Program-made: the position numbers and the translations under genes
Shown: positions 47,501 through 62,500 of the stretch, piece by piece
Layout of the letters: the number at the start of each line of letters is the position of its first letter
Position numbering within the stretch: position 1 is the first letter of the stretch
The notes under the pieces: model-generated
Database searches by the model: none
Seen by the model: only the letters and a program-made list of their open reading frames with translations
Told to the model about the DNA's origin: nothing
From: Mastigias papua
Taxonomy: Eukaryota; Cnidaria; Scyphozoa; Rhizostomeae; Mastigiidae
Direction: 5' to 3'
Assembly (NCBI GenBank): GCA_964019165.1
Contig: OZ025267.1
Span: 18,377,985-18,441,984, forward strand
DNA: 64,000 nt

Positions 47501-50500
47501 GGTTGTCAAAGCTGATTGTTCAATGGGAGTTGCTTATTCCAAAAATACAATCTCTCTGTAGTTGTGAGCTTTGCTTGAATTTGTGTTAACCACGATGTTT
47601 CTCAGGGTCTTTGTTTCTGGACTTACCAGTTTATTGATTAATGTCCTACTAAACAACAGCTTTGAGATTACTTGGATGAAATCGCTCGAAATCTGTTGAC
47701 GTTGTCTACATGTCTTTTTATTTCATTGCCTGAGGCAGAACGTTCCTATTTTCCCTATCCCATGTTCTGGGCACAAATGTTGTGAGGTCTAACCTTTTCT
47801 TTGCTATTAACATCTTTATTTATGTACGTCCTTCTGGCGTCTTTCCATCAATCCTTCCGTCTGTAGCAAATAAAGCTCTGCATTTGCGTCAAGGTAATAA
47901 GTTATTTGCCATGAAATGTATCTGTTTAACTTGAAGTTGCAAACAGTACACGAATTGTTCGTGTAATGACTCAATGTGCTAGGTCACACTTAGTCATTAC
48001 TCTTAGGTTACTAATAAACGGGGGAGGGGGGTGCGCTTGTTACTTTTTCAGGTCCTTTCCGACTCCTGGAGCTTATCAGAACCCCCTCTTTATTAAGTTT
48101 TAAAGAATGAAAAATTATTTTAAACTTTTTTCCTTGACAAAGGCATTTGCCTGTGACCAAATGATGTATATGTCATTTGTGGTTTTTCTGAAGCGCATGG
48201 CCTAATATCAGCCAGGACATTCCTCTAATGTGTAGTCATAGAAGTTGTTCAGAGAGCTTTGCATGTAGAGCTCAGGAGTCCCCGAAGTTACCAAATTATT
48301 CTTTGGTAACTGGAATAGCGTTCAGGGTTGTTCATAACATAATTGGGATGTTGTTTATTTTGAATTAGTTACTTTATCTATTAGATTGTATGTGGCATAG
48401 TTTGTAATTAACGAACTTTGAATATGGTTTTAATAAATAATAAAATAAATTAGGAGCCCATTATGCAGTGCCTGTGCTCTGTGCGTCCCATAGAACTTTC
48501 AAGTTGCGATACTCTAAACTTTGGTAGTACTTGAAGAAGTCAACTTCGAAAGTATGTTCCGTTATGTTGGACTCTCAAGGGAGACTGGAAATTAGTCCTG
48601 GTTAACGAATGTCCGAATTAACTTCCTTTCAATAAGTTGGAGTGAACCAACGGGAATGAGAAATCAGTCCGACTAAGCGACAGTCTGACTTATCCAGGAT
48701 ACGACTTAACTGAATTTAGCTGTGGTATCGTGACATTTCAATACTATGAGCGGTTAAATTTGCTCTTGGCACCAGATGCCATCGCTGGTTCCATGATGTT
48801 AGGTGCTCGCATCTTTTGACTAAAATCTCTCATACATATACGCAGCTGCAAGTTTTTTTGGTTGATTTCACGCGTACAATCTTTTTTCGTAAGAACCAGA
48901 CAATTTTTGCGGAGGCTAAGTGTTCATAATTTTCTGGTAATTTATGACTCAAATGTTATTGAAAGTGTTTTTACCTTGTGAGTGATTGTTGTTACTATTT
49001 TAGAAAGTACATGCGTTTTACAGTGATTTTTTGGTAAATCGAGCATCAGCATTCCTATAGCGTGTTCCCTTACGAAGGAGAGTGTATACATTTGTGTTGA
49101 ACTCTAGGAAGTTATCTCTTGAATGACGCTGCATCGCAGTTTCATATAATCAAAGGCCTTCAGGGCATCAACATAACACATTGAATGTATTTCTGCGGGT
49201 GGAGATAAGTCTTTGGTTGCTACTAATCTACAACTCCGACAGATCTCTATTCCACATTTTATCACTTATTTACTAAGCTAGACAGAACGAGGCAATATCC
49301 ACCGATTCTCTGACCAGGCATGTCATCTGCTATTACGTCGACTGTTTAATCCGCAAGTGCATTCCATCTACTCCCATTACTATAATTATGCCATGTCCTA
49401 ATGCAGGGATCATGCTTGCTGATGACCCGAGAGCAAATATTTGTGGACTTTGATTTTTTAATGGAAAAATTTGAAGGAAATTGTAGCGTATTTTCGCTGT
49501 TGTTCCCACACAAGTTAATCCGTGGAACCTCTCTCTTTTTGACATTTGAGAGGGAATTTCACCTACCGTAGTTTCTTGAATAGTAGCCGCCCCTATACAC
49601 AAGCCTTGAATAGAAGCCATCTCTAGATACAAGCCTTGAATATAAGCCGCCCAAAATTCTCTATAAAAGATAATTACCAACCGCCCTTGATTAGAAGCTG
49701 TAGTTATTTCCTCGAAATGATAAGATGAAGGCGCAAATAGAGTAGGTTCCTTACAAAAAACCCTGTAATAAACCAATTAAGTAGCATAGAATAGCATTAG
49801 AATACCATGAGAATAGCATGGAATTTAGGAAAAAGTAATATGAAAAATATGGCCTAAATTAGCATAAAATATGGCATAGAAATGGCATAAACTCACTAAA
49901 GAATAGTAGAATATTGACTGGAGGCCTGTCTACCGCCACATCGACATAGAATATTTTGTGTGCTAGTCGAGGAGTGTTCAAATGTGCCATTATGCTAAAC
50001 TCAAATGTTCCCCTGAGTAAATGACCATGTGATTATTTGCGTCAAGGACGAAGCGAGTTCTTTTGTTTGTTATTTGGGCTTGTTGTACACGATTAGTTGT
50101 TCCCCAAAATAAGATTGTTAAAGGCTTGTACATTAGCAGTCTCGGAATTGGTTCTAGTTTTTTCATGAGCAGGCTCTATTCACTATTTTTGAATGGTTGT
50201 TATAAAGAGTTGTTGTCGCCATAGAAATACTGGTTAAATCAACCTTGTTACTGAACCACACTTAGTCAATACATATTTGCTAGCAGTAGCCTGAGTACTT
50301 TTGCACAACGTTTGATCCATTTACATTTTAACTTGATGTGGGTTGCGTTCTATATCCGCTTCTTAGCAAAAAATGCATTACGATAATAAGGAAACCAAAA
50401 AACTGACTTGAGACTGGCCATGCAGGTCACTTGATCCAAAATTTAAGCAATGGCAGGTAAATGCTTCATCAATGTTTAATATAGTGCCTATACCGTGATG

Positions 50501-53500
50501 ACCATTTTGAGGTATCGAATATTCGAGTTTTGGGGCTGTCCAGTTATTGAACCTCAGCTGTTCGCTGTGTCCAAAAACAGTCTGGGGAGACCTAAGGACG
50601 AATTTTCTGTTCCCAAGTTACATTTTTCTAAGGGCAGCTTGACTTAGTTAACTTGTTTAAGATGTTGAAAGAGATTTATCTCATGCACAAGTTATCTCAA
50701 AAGTTGAGTCATAGATTGAATTGGATGTGTCCGTGTTGGGGCCCCTGGATTCATGTACTAGTCAAATAAATGTTGAAGAACTTTCATATTAGATTTGCAA
50801 GATTTGATATTACAAGAGAAACAAGACTTGCATCCAGATACAGAAATCGCCAGTTAACTTCACATATTAAGGCATTAAGATCGTTCCTAGGAACATTTTA
50901 GATTCACTTATGAAAATTATATGCTCCTTTACGTTTCACAGGCGTGTATAACATCGAGTAGAATTTTCTGGTGGCCATAGCCATCTTTCTCGTCTGGGTT
51001 TATGCACTGTGGGTTTTTACTTGAAGATTTACCAGTCTAACTTATCTACATTTGTGTAGCTACACCTGCCATGCCAGTTCCATATCTTGAATAGAAAAGT
51101 AGCCATAACCATCGCAAGTTTCAAGACAGGCATCTCCGTAAGTGGAGAATGGTTCACTAAATTAAACCATCTAATATATTGGGAGATTCGAGTGGATCTC
51201 GCCTGGATTAGCAGTTACAAATTTTGTAACCTCATCCTGGTGTATAGTCCAGTGTCGCGAATTTCCACAGAATCACAAGTGCTCGGTAAACCAATGAACT
51301 GTTCGCAGCGTGTTTGTACGCTCGTAGCGTGTTTGTACGATCGTAGCATGTTCATAAGATCGTAGCGTGTTCATAAGATCGTAGCGTGTTCATAAGATCG
51401 TAGCGTGTTCATAAGATCGTAGCGTGTTTGTAGCGAACGGGAACCAGATATATCCGCGTTGACTGAATTTTACCTCCTGCAGGTACAGGGCTTTAAGCCA
51501 TTTTCGTTTCTGTTGGGCTTTTCTCGGGGGGGGGGGGAGAAGTCCAGAATTTCCTGCTATTACGCTGACTTAAAATTCAAGTTAAATAATGACGGGAGTA
51601 CTTACTTTGAAGAAGTGAATAGTTTGATGTTCCTCAAAAGCGGCTATCCCAGAGTTGAATTGCTCCGTAACATCTATTACAGTTATTGTTGGATGAGACG
51701 TTAAGTCACATTCAAGGTGGGGACTAGATGAGCAGGTGTCCTTTCCTGCTTTGGATGAGACAGTATTCATCTTGAAAACCAGCGTTAGCTGAAGGGCCAT
51801 CCTCCTTTAATTATATGAAAATGAAAAAAATTGAAATGAAATCTTGTTTTACTATCTATAGCTTGTATTTTGATATAGTAGGCTTAAATCAGTTGTTAAC
51901 TATGTGTAACCATACATCTTTCTTTTCCCAATGTGATAGTTGGGGGTCTTGGAAGCTTAATAGGGTGTTCGTTCCTAAGATCATAGTGGTTGTTTTTAGA
52001 ACAAATAATTCCTTCATAAATGTTGGGTGTGGGTACTCATTATCTTCAGCTCATGTGCGAACGTTTTACGATGTGTATTTGGAACGCTGAATTCGCATGT
52101 GAAATCCGAAAGTAAGTTGAAACAGGCCTAAAGCCGTGAGATGTGGCATGGATGATGGCCACCCTAGAACATATTTGCAAACGAAATAATTTCAATCGGC
52201 GTGTATCGTAATATGATCATTGACCTTTCTGCTTTTATTTGGAGTAACAGAGGAGGGAATTGTTTACACTGTAACACATATGTACCGTTGCGGTTGATAA
52301 AGCCATATAGAGAATGCATTAATGTATAGCGTGGTAGATTTGTGTTTGTCTAGCGTGGGCCAACCCAAATCGGGTTTAATCAATTTTTTCATCAAAATTT
52401 GCATTCATACTTAGTAAGGATGGATATAATGGCTAGCAACTTTTTATTAGATTATCTTCTCATGATTAATTCAATTTGTGCAAGAAAGGCTCGAAAAATC
52501 AAGGTCTTCCTGATGAAAATTATTGCCTAGATGGCGGACTGTAGCATAGGGTCTTTTTCTATATAACCCACACTTGTTCGTTCTCAGACAAGTCCTGAGT
52601 CCTCATTTTATCTTGACTGGGCGTTAGCTGCTATCATTAATACCCGTGAGGTTAGGTCTTGAAAAATGAGGCTTCCCTGTACGGTCTGTTGGCATGGGCT
52701 AAAGAACCGCGAGGGTGCAGCACCTATTAGTGATCAAAAAGGGGATTCTGCCAAGGCACTTGTTTTGTTGTTGGTATACTGGTCCGACAGTTCTGCAGAA
52801 TATCATTTATGCCTCTTTTTCATTGCTATCGTTTGCTTCAGTATGATATGAAGTCTATGGAAAATGAACCGAATTAAATATTTTATAGTTTTGCTTAACC
52901 TATGCTTTTTTGACTAATTTTGCTTTTTTCAGGCGTAATATGCCCTTTCACCAAAGTGCATGCGTCCGTTTGTTGCGCATCTGTGCTCCACCTTGTGGCC
53001 GAAACAATCAAGATTAACGGCTGCCTGTTAGACTGGGTCAGCCAACTGCTATCATTAGGGATGGATTTTAGACGTTATCTTCAACTAGAAAAGTGGACTC
53101 CCACTTTGATGAGAGGTCTACCGTTAATGCACTACCATCACAATTTACAGTGCTTTACATGAGAAGTCTGTAGTAGTTCTTGTGGACTTGCCTTTCCACG
53201 TTTTGTTCTTCAAGACTAATTCGTTTTTCATTTGATCAATTTTGAAATCCAATAGCTCGATACAACTCTTTGTCCTAGCACCACACACTTAGGGGATTTT
53301 ATCGGACCACACCATTTTGAATCATGCTGTGCTGTACAACATTTAAAGGTTACAACTGGCAATGGTATCAATAGTATGACATATCAAGGAATTATTCGTT
53401 GCTAGGCATCTCCCATCTCTTGAAACCCTTTCCCCTTGAATTCGGACGACTTATAAAAATTGATGCTAGAGAAAACTCGGGAGGTTTGTGCCACCAGTCC

Positions 53501-56500
53501 CCATCCGTGGCCTCACCACTCATCTGGATCAGAGCAAGATCTTTTGAAAACAACCGAAAGCATACGGTTGCCTGTACACAAAACACAGATGTTATCTTTC
53601 CAGGTATGGCTTTACGGCCCTATTGCTACAGCTTGAGCAATCTGCTACACGTTGATTTTGTAGGTAACCTTAATCCAAGTTATATTTTTATTGTCCCCTA
53701 CTTTTGGATCTCTTTTGACCACATGGTAGTAATTATTCGTTACTGAAAAGTTCCTCTGGGATTTTTATCTTCAGTACCATTTAGCTCCGTAAAAGTTTTG
53801 CCCTTCTACGTTGAGGTTTTAGGTTGCTTTTAAAATGATATTCATTTGTAAAGGAGAATATATCCCAAGATGCAGGTTTTTTATAAGAAGCATTGCTCAG
53901 CCCTAGTAGTAAAAGTTTCTTAATTTCTGGCCACATTTTAATTCTAAATGTTTCTTTAGAGTTTCTTAATTTACAGGAAAAAAGTGTAGTGAAAACAAAA
54001 GCAGAACGTAAAATATATTGTTCTTTGTAGTTTCCATTAGGGTTTTTGGCTATTTGGCACATAAAACGTGCTGCAGTTGGCACTTCTAGATCCTTGTTGG
54101 AAAAATGTGTTTCCGAAACTGTGAGAGATGGCACAGAAATTCCTAAAGTTTCTTTGATCATTCCATTATAGTTCGAAAAGTTTCTTACACTCTAAGCTGG
54201 CTAGTACTAGGTTTCTTATAAACCGACTTCTGACAAAAGAAAGTACCTGTACACGCAAATATATTATAACACGCAAATATATACGAGTATATTTTCCATA
54301 TGTCCCAGATTGTTTCTGGCTGCGCGGATTCCCACCCAGCACGCAGCTTAGATTTTAATAGATTAGACCTTGATCAGCCTTGCCGACAATTCGAAAAGAA
54401 CAGCCAATCGCCGATATCAAAATGGCATCACCTTATCTAATGTTGATCTCAGGTTGTCGTAGTCAGTTTTTAGTATCAAGTTAAGACTCAAAAATCCTTG
54501 CAATTAACTAGATTTACAGGAAGAGGGTGTTAAGACTTTGCCATGATTAGCAGGATCCAGATGCAGTAACAGGATGCCGACTTGCAACTCACTAATCCAT
54601 CGACTCTAAAGGCTTTAGCAGAGGATTTAAATTATTAATAATCACTTCCAGTTCTTGCCCGCTTAACTCGCTTATCAGATCACCTTCATTGTGAATTCTC
54701 AATTGGCAGTAGCTGGCTTTAAGCCCATCGCTTATTCAGGAGCGATGGTTAACGGCAGTAGGCGGTGAATAAGGCCTACATGTATTCTGTGTCCCTACGT
54801 CATGATCTGGACAACGCCTATGGATTGCCATTTAGGGGTTTTTACGGTTCATACAGTTCAATATTGTTGAAAAGATTTATTTAGGAGTAAGAATGGTATT
54901 CCACAACCATGTTCAACGACAGATACCTAGAATTTACCCGTAGGCCTTTAGTTACGCTAGGCAATCAGTGACGTCACAGAGTAGCTTGGGGCCCTTATGA
55001 ACCTTTTTGCTTGGGGGCTTTTCAAGCTTTAAAATTTCTAATGGATACGGGTCTGCAATAGTGGGTTGCCGGTTCAACCATAAATGTGTGTAGCTTAAGA
55101 TGTTCTGCTGGCTGCCAGTTAATTCGCTTTGCACTCTTAACGAGTGTGAGGAGAATTAGTTTGTCTTTGGACAAACACAACAAGGATTGAGCACGATTTC
55201 AGAGGCTCAGATCTGGCACTTATCTCATTGGATTATGTAGTTAACAGATAAACCGCTGCGGGGAAGCACGAAGTCATTTGATTCAATTAACTATCTATGC
55301 TTTAAAGTCTAATTCAAACTGACTACATTACCAAATGCATGATAATTTAGGATAAAAATTTAGGGAAATATTTGCTATTCAGGATGGCACCACTTGTTAG
55401 CATAACCTGCGTGCTTCAACCATAGTTCAATTCAAGTCCATTCCATCGTTCGGTTTCAGTTCTCTCGTTCGCCGTCATTACGCCCACACCTCATGCACAC
55501 ACTATTTTTTGTATTCTTCTCTCGCATCTTAAACATTGAATCAATATTAGTTCTTTCTGTGGCTGACATTTCAACTTTCGAACAGGCTTCTATTTGGTGA
55601 GTCTGATAGATCTTAGCATCTGATAGATCTTCAACTTTTTTGAAGCTGGCATCGTTATCGCGATTAGACAAGTTGAATTGCCAACCGTCGTGGCTCATAA
55701 AGGGTCAGAGGCTGGTGAGATTAAGCTAACCATTTCTGACTTACGCAACCTCTGGTCAGAGCGTGGCCACGGTGGTCTCCGTCAGTGTAACAATGCACTT
55801 TTTTGTCAACCTAGGTTATTGCAGCAGTGATTTGAGCTTTTCCGTTTAATTTGATTTTCATGCACTACGTACAGATACAGTAAATCACACAATAAAATTT
55901 GCAGACTTTGAGTCAAGTATTATTCTCGTATTAGTCTTACATCTCAGCGTTTTTGAGTATTAGGTATGCGTATAGGCAATATTCTTAGAGTAGGAAAGTC
56001 CTGGGTCCCGGGGGTCTAGACCCCTGCCCTTCTCTTCGAAAAGGTAGAAGTGCCCTTTTCTTGGAGGACCTTGAAGTTTATTTTTGTAGTTTTGTAAAGG
56101 AGACCTGCTTATAATCTTTGTGGAACATTAAAGTAGAGAAATCATGATTTCAAGATTTTCTCGTTAGAAAGTGCTTATTGTGTCCCTTTTTGTTGAGTAG
56201 ACCCCTGCCCTAAAAAACTCCTTGTTGCGCGCCTGTTAACGGACAGTCGCAGAATTGCCGAGTCGTATCAAAGCGTATTGACTCTCAGACCGAATAAGTG
56301 AAACTGACACGAGCTCTGTTTTCTAAAAAATCTCAAATAAGCAAAAACTCTAAGTCGTCACTTAGCTAGAACCTTGCACTATTCTTAGATTATTCTTTAA
56401 TTTCAGTGATATTGAGCCTTGGTATCCTTATGGACTAGATATTCTTATGTAAAAGTGTGTAAAACAGCTGTCAGTGAATGCCTCTTTGTTTTTGCTTTAG

Positions 56501-59500
56501 TTTGCAAGATATGTTTCTAATTATGCACAATCCGTCCTAAGTACTGAATAGCATAAATCTCTACATGTATCAATGAACGTTATATTATCAGTCGAATATA
56601 ATCGAACAGAGCTACCGATGCAACGAAAAAGAGTGAATACGGTTGTATATGAAAGGCATGCGAACCATATCGAAGTTCAGTTTATTTGCCCTGTATGAAA
56701 ATGAAAACTATGAATTCTAATGGCTTTAACAGATTTTCAAGTTCTCAATTGTAAATCGGTTTCAAAACTATTTATTGATGAAGTGCATATAGTGCTGAAG
56801 AAACGTAACGAAACTTTCTGCAGTGAGTTTACCTTGGCCTTTAGAATCTCGCAGTCTTATGCAACGAAAGTAGACTTTGTTACCTAGCATTAAGAACCTA
56901 TCTTGGATCAAACTGAAACAGGCCCTTTTTCCAAGGTGCATACTTCAGGAGGAACAGTCAGTATGTTCTCCTGCCAAAACTACTTTGAACACCTACCCAT
57001 ACATTTTTCTTCTTTCCCGTGAGAGTAATTAAAATGTAAGCCCCTTAATCCTTCAAGCAATGTTGGGTCGAAAAACTGAAACTGATAGCATTGTGCGCAG
57101 GCATCACTTCTATCTCTGGTTATTCTGATAACATTGTTTATCGGAGGAGAGAAAGCTTTTGGCAGAATTGATTGTTGTGTTAAAGCTGTGTCTTGTCTAT
57201 CTGCCCCATTGGCTTGTGAGCAGAAGGAACTTAGTGGATACATGTACCTTTGAAAATAGTAGCGGTATTATCCATTAACTGTCCAAACAAACAGAATAGT
57301 TTCAGATTATTGTCAAATGGTTTTGCCAAGAATTTTGTGTTAGGTCGAGAGCAGACACATTAGGGCTTTAATGACTCCTTTGCATTGCCCATTTTTTTCC
57401 TTGAACTTTGCTCTTTAGCTCCATGACTGAAATGTATTTGCAAATAGCATGCATTTATGACAACCATTAGGTGTCCTGGGTAACTTTTCAAATCCACCTG
57501 TCTGCATGGGCGGTACAATGACTGCGTAATATCCGCATGGCCTCGAGGCTCCGAAGATTATCTCTATTTGTGGCTCTACCTATCTCTAATACCTACGTAA
57601 GTGGGTCTATAAGATAGTGAACTGAGCCGCGATTGCAATTAAGGACAAGCAAATCTTTAAAAGAAGCCTAGGTGCAAGGAGGGATGGATTTGACCGAGCC
57701 TGTCTGATCAATTATAATCTGCAAGTCACATGGCGTACATGTTATCATGATTTTTATTCCCAAGGCCTTTTTCTAGGGAAGTTCATCTGGGATGGGTTCC
57801 GCTATTTGTAACAGACTGTCTTTAAGTGACTAGTTTGGCTACGAAGCATACGATATGGAGCGACGATTGTTGTCTACTTACCATTCAAATCTTTTATGGG
57901 GAATATGACAGCTGCACACTTGATGAAGAAGATAATTATAGATCTCTAGGACACACTTGAAATCTCGGGTAAAATGCGCTACGACCTAATGCTAGTGAGG
58001 ATGCCCCGTTGAAGAAGATAAAATGGTTCTAAACCCTGAGTAACATGGTTGAAGAATTATACAAAATCTCCCGATAAGCCAAGTGGTTCCGGGGTGCAGT
58101 GGTATGTTGACACTGCAAGACATGTCCATTTCGTCTCAGTGAAACCACTGATTCGAAATATGCTTTATGAGCAAGGCAGATTATATGACGAGGTTCTTTC
58201 TGCTATTAGTAATCTGCCATTAAATCATCTCACGGATGATGTATCGTTTCTGTAAGCCTATACCACTACTTTGCATGTGTCATGCTATTTAAACTGAATC
58301 ACAGGCGTAGATTTTCCAACCTCATCATCTCCCGTATATTTCTCCGCAATTATGTGCGAGTGAAGGCTATTGATTTCAGTGAATTGCTTCTATATTTTTT
58401 TGCAAACAGAGGGCAAGTAATAAGCTTGACGGCTGGGGTACATCGTGTCATATAAGAACATTTGTAATCTCCCGATAATAGTTTTAACAACCAGATGTAT
58501 AAGCAAATAGATGGAGTGGCAATGGGTAGTCCTTTGGGGCCAGCTCTAGCAAATATTTTCGTGGGTTTTCATGAAAGTAGACTTTTCAATAACACCGTAA
58601 AACCAGGTGTCTACTTTCGTTATGTTGACGATACTTTTGTCATTTTCGGTTCGGAGCTGGAATGCGATCGTTTTCATGTAAACCTCAACCAACTACATCC
58701 AGCCCTAAAATTTACAGTAGAGAAGGAGCAAAACAACTCCTTGAATTTTCTAGATGTTTTGGTGGAGAAAGGGGGCACTGGATTTCTCACCAGCATTTAC
58801 AGGAAGCCAACATTTACTGGTCAATACATCCGTTGGAATTCCTTCAGCCCAAAAGCTAGGAAGATCAACCTAATCAAAACTTTAGTTCATAGGGCACTTA
58901 TGATTTGCTCTAAAACTAAGTTAGATTCTGAGCTGGACACAATAAAACAACTTTTAATTGACAATGGATATCCAGAAGATGTCCTTGTTTCTTGCATTAA
59001 GGAAAAACTAGCCAACATTTCATCAGAAAAACGGTTTGGTCCTGAAAAGTGCCCGGTTTACCTGAAATTGCCCTGGATTGGAAATGTTTCATCAAAATTT
59101 GAAAACCAAATCAATAAAGCCATTACATCTTGTTTCTATGCTGTGAAGCCCCGTGCGGTTTATAATACGAGGGTCATGCTACCATCTGCTAAAAAAGATA
59201 GCGTTCCTACCACCCAAAAAAGTTATGTAGTTTACGAATTTTCGTGCCGATGTGAAGCTCGGTACGTAGGGCGCACTACGCAGAGGTTAGCAGATAGAAT
59301 AAAACAACATGTACCCACGAGCATCAGGACGAAAAACACTACAACAAGAGAACAGCCGCCTCGTACGTGTAAAAACTCTAATTCTAAAATGAAAAGTGAT
59401 TCGGCCATAGGACAACATCTTCCAACAGATCCAGAATGCGCCAAAACATATACAGACGATAATTTTCGGATCATTGGGCAAGCAAGATCGTCCTTTCATT

Positions 59501-62500
59501 TAGGTGTTTTGGAATCGGTTTACATCAAGACTCAAAACCCAGTCTTGTGTAAACAAAAAGAGTTCGTTTTTTCACTTGGACTCTTCAAGTAAAAAATGGT
59601 GAATAGGTGCTAATTGGCCAATCATAGGGCCAAATAGACGCATTATTCATCATATCACGTGCACACGCATCTGGCTATATATTTCGGTTCACCTTTCGGT
59701 CGTTATCCGACGTTTCGTACTCTGACGAGTGTCGGACGAAAAAAGCTTTCAGTATGCCAAAAGAATGTTTCCGCTTTTGCGTGCTATAGTGAAGTTCTGT
59801 AGTACCAACAGACTTTTCAAGAACATTTGTATCGAGGCAATTTCAGTAGGTCTCATTCCACACTGAATTCACTCTTAAAATATGATATTGATTCTTGGTT
59901 TCCTAGCAGTACAGTCACTCAGCGATACTTTCACGTATTAACCTCTTAACCCCCAATTCGTTCTTGCTTTCTTTATTTTGGTCCCGTATAATCAGCTGCA
60001 GCTAATCACCTGAGGTTTGCACAATTGTTGATTTGATATTTTCATCCGACGTATTTGATTAGGCCTCATATAGCTTCATCTAGACGAGGATTTCGAAATG
60101 GATTTCAGCCATTGTTGCTAGTTGAGCCGATGTATCATTGTTCATCCTTCAGCGTGGGAATAGCATACCTACTTATCAGTGGTGACCAAACTGTGATAGT
60201 ACTTTGGGCTTAAATACGATTATTTGTATCAGATTTGTTTTGTATTTGAAAAGCCTCTAATCAAAATACTATTACTTCAAGGGAAGATAGTAAAGTCGCT
60301 GAACACGAAGACCTTTGACTAAAGCAAGTCTTGTTCTGCTTTACCCTTAGTGAATCTCTCAATGTCTTTGAGCAGATAGCTTTATTGTCCTTTATCGAAT
60401 CTCATGTTAAAGTAGAACAGTGTATAAAATTACATGTGTATTGTTCCATAGCCTTAAGAAGAGAAATTACTCTCAGTAGCACATCTTGTCTATATTCTCC
60501 GGTAGAAATTCTGCAATCTAGTTGTCCATTAATCGAAAGGGATTTCTTTTTGTTTTCCAGCTCAGATGAAATGGTCATCCTGGTCAAGATATTCACCATG
60601 TACTGTCACGTGCGGACAAGGGAGACAGAGGCGACAAAGGCAATGCATCAAAACTTCCCCATCTGCCACTGGTACTTGCTCTGGACCTAAGGAAATGTAT
60701 GCCCCTTGTCAGATGCTTGCATGTCCAAGTATGTCCTGTTTTGCCTTTTTATTACCTCAAAACAGCTGCTAGTTACCACTGCAGTTGTCTGTGCCACAAA
60801 CCCTTAACTGAAGAGAAATAGTTCTTCAGTGTAGAAGATGACGCTGAGAAGCACAAAGCAATCTTTACTTGAAACGACAAAAACCACATTTCACACGGAA
60901 ATGACCGCATTTCAGATAGAATTGCTGTTTTCGTCTTTTTTGTAAGGTAGCTGTCTAGGCTCGATGGCGGGGTGGGCGATGTTGTATCCTAGCTTAAACT
61001 GGCCATATTAGTCTGGCCATAAGGGTCCCCCCTAGCAAAGGTGTGGCCAAAAGGGCGCTTTTATGAGGGATACGTAGAACAGAGAAGGGGGCCCAATCCC
61101 ACGTTGAAAAGAAGGAGACTGAACATCCCTGTAGGCCTCTCCTATATCACTGAATGAATTCTCGTTAGCGAAAAACTTTGTAATTTGGTGTAATGATATC
61201 CTGATGCGATAGGCTAACCCACCACCGTGCTAAATGCATTTTGTCTCCTCATTTGTGAGAGACCGCAATAATAAATTCGACCTCATCTTTACGTAACATT
61301 GACCTTCGATATAGCTTATATCTGCAATTGTCATGGTCTGACCGCGATGTGTCTCAATATTATATTCCCTCCTCACACCTTGGGAGAGTTAACATGAATT
61401 TCTTTTCGACTAAATATCTGAGGTAGAGTATCATATCTTAGAGATGAATTATCGTTTCATTGCTATAGCTTCGTCTTTGTCTTTTCGTACCCGAGAAGCA
61501 ATATGATGAGCCTGAAGTTTGTTGCTTCACTGGAGAATTGACTAATTTGTTTAGTATTGATAGTAGCATCAATAGGAAATAGCCAAAATATGTGTCAACT
61601 ATAATTGAATTTAGCAGATGAGAATTATATAACAAAACAGGGTAACCTGCGGGAAAAAGAGATGGTGACGTTACTATGATCATCAGAAAATCTTGAATTC
61701 TTTGTAGAATTCATGTTACGTATTTCAAAAGCATAGAAAACATGGCTGGTGACAGGAGTGGGATAACGTTAACTGTTGAAGAATGTAGCGAGAAAGATTG
61801 GCATGGCATTGATTTAATGAGTTACCAGGGAACTACTGTATCTTTTAAACTAAACGATCCTTTTCCTGATGATCGTATATAAATGAGCACAAGTAAGAAA
61901 CAGCGCAATTAAAGTTGTCGACTGTTTCTCCTTCTCCGTGACAGACTTGTGTCTATATCATCGTAAGCATGATCGAAGGGAATAGTTTACTTATTCTTTT
62001 CTGTGTACTGTTGTATCCGTTCTTTATTTATCTTAATATGTAATATTCTTACTTTCTAATAGAGAAAGAAATTCGCCCTTGCAACTGTGGATGCACACTA
62101 ACGGGCAAAAGTGGTCGAATTCTGTCCCAGCTGCCGAGCAAAATCACGGCAAGTTGCGAATGGAGAATATTAGCAGAAAAAGGCAATAAAATCGCATTGA
62201 ATGTAACTCGTTTGGTTTTGAAATCTGGCTGGGTTCGTATTGCTAGTGGTAAAAAGACGTTTATGACGTTATTGAAGCCCGGTCCAGGGCCAGCTAGTAC
62301 GTATCCATGGCAGTATAAGTCGACTGGAAATGTTATGACATTGGAGCTGCTGTCGTATCCAGACGCAAGTGGAAAAGTAGATAGCAACACGTACCTGTCT
62401 GCTTCATATGCCCAGATAGTAGGTATGTGATAACCCTGGTTTTTCATAGTGTTTGTGTTCAGTTAAGTTTAACTGATAGTCAGTGCAAACGATTGTCAAT

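Larger units (their letters stand above)
58462..59810 (+). mobile_element. Penelope-like element, 5'-truncated
   Basis: Starts inside the reverse transcriptase and runs through the GIY-YIG endonuclease into a 3' region shared with the fragment at 2800-3045. It lies in the sense direction in intron 1 of the TSP1-CUB gene. The N-terminal half of the RT and any 5' repeat are absent. Confidence 0.9.
44505..60560 (+). other. Intron 1 of the TSP1-CUB gene (about 16 kb)
   Basis: Holds tandem repeats at 49563 and 51301 and the Penelope-like element at 58462. A possible LINE 3' tail (AAATCTGAAATCTGAAATC) sits near 45705. Two phase-1 open segments (52932-53116, 53406-53603) could be cassette exons. 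The rest shows nothing recognisable. Confidence 0.6.

Noticed and set aside
49333..49776. 147-codon minus-strand frame
   Set aside because: The repetitive part comes from the roughly 30-bp tandem repeat and there is no recognisable domain or splice context.
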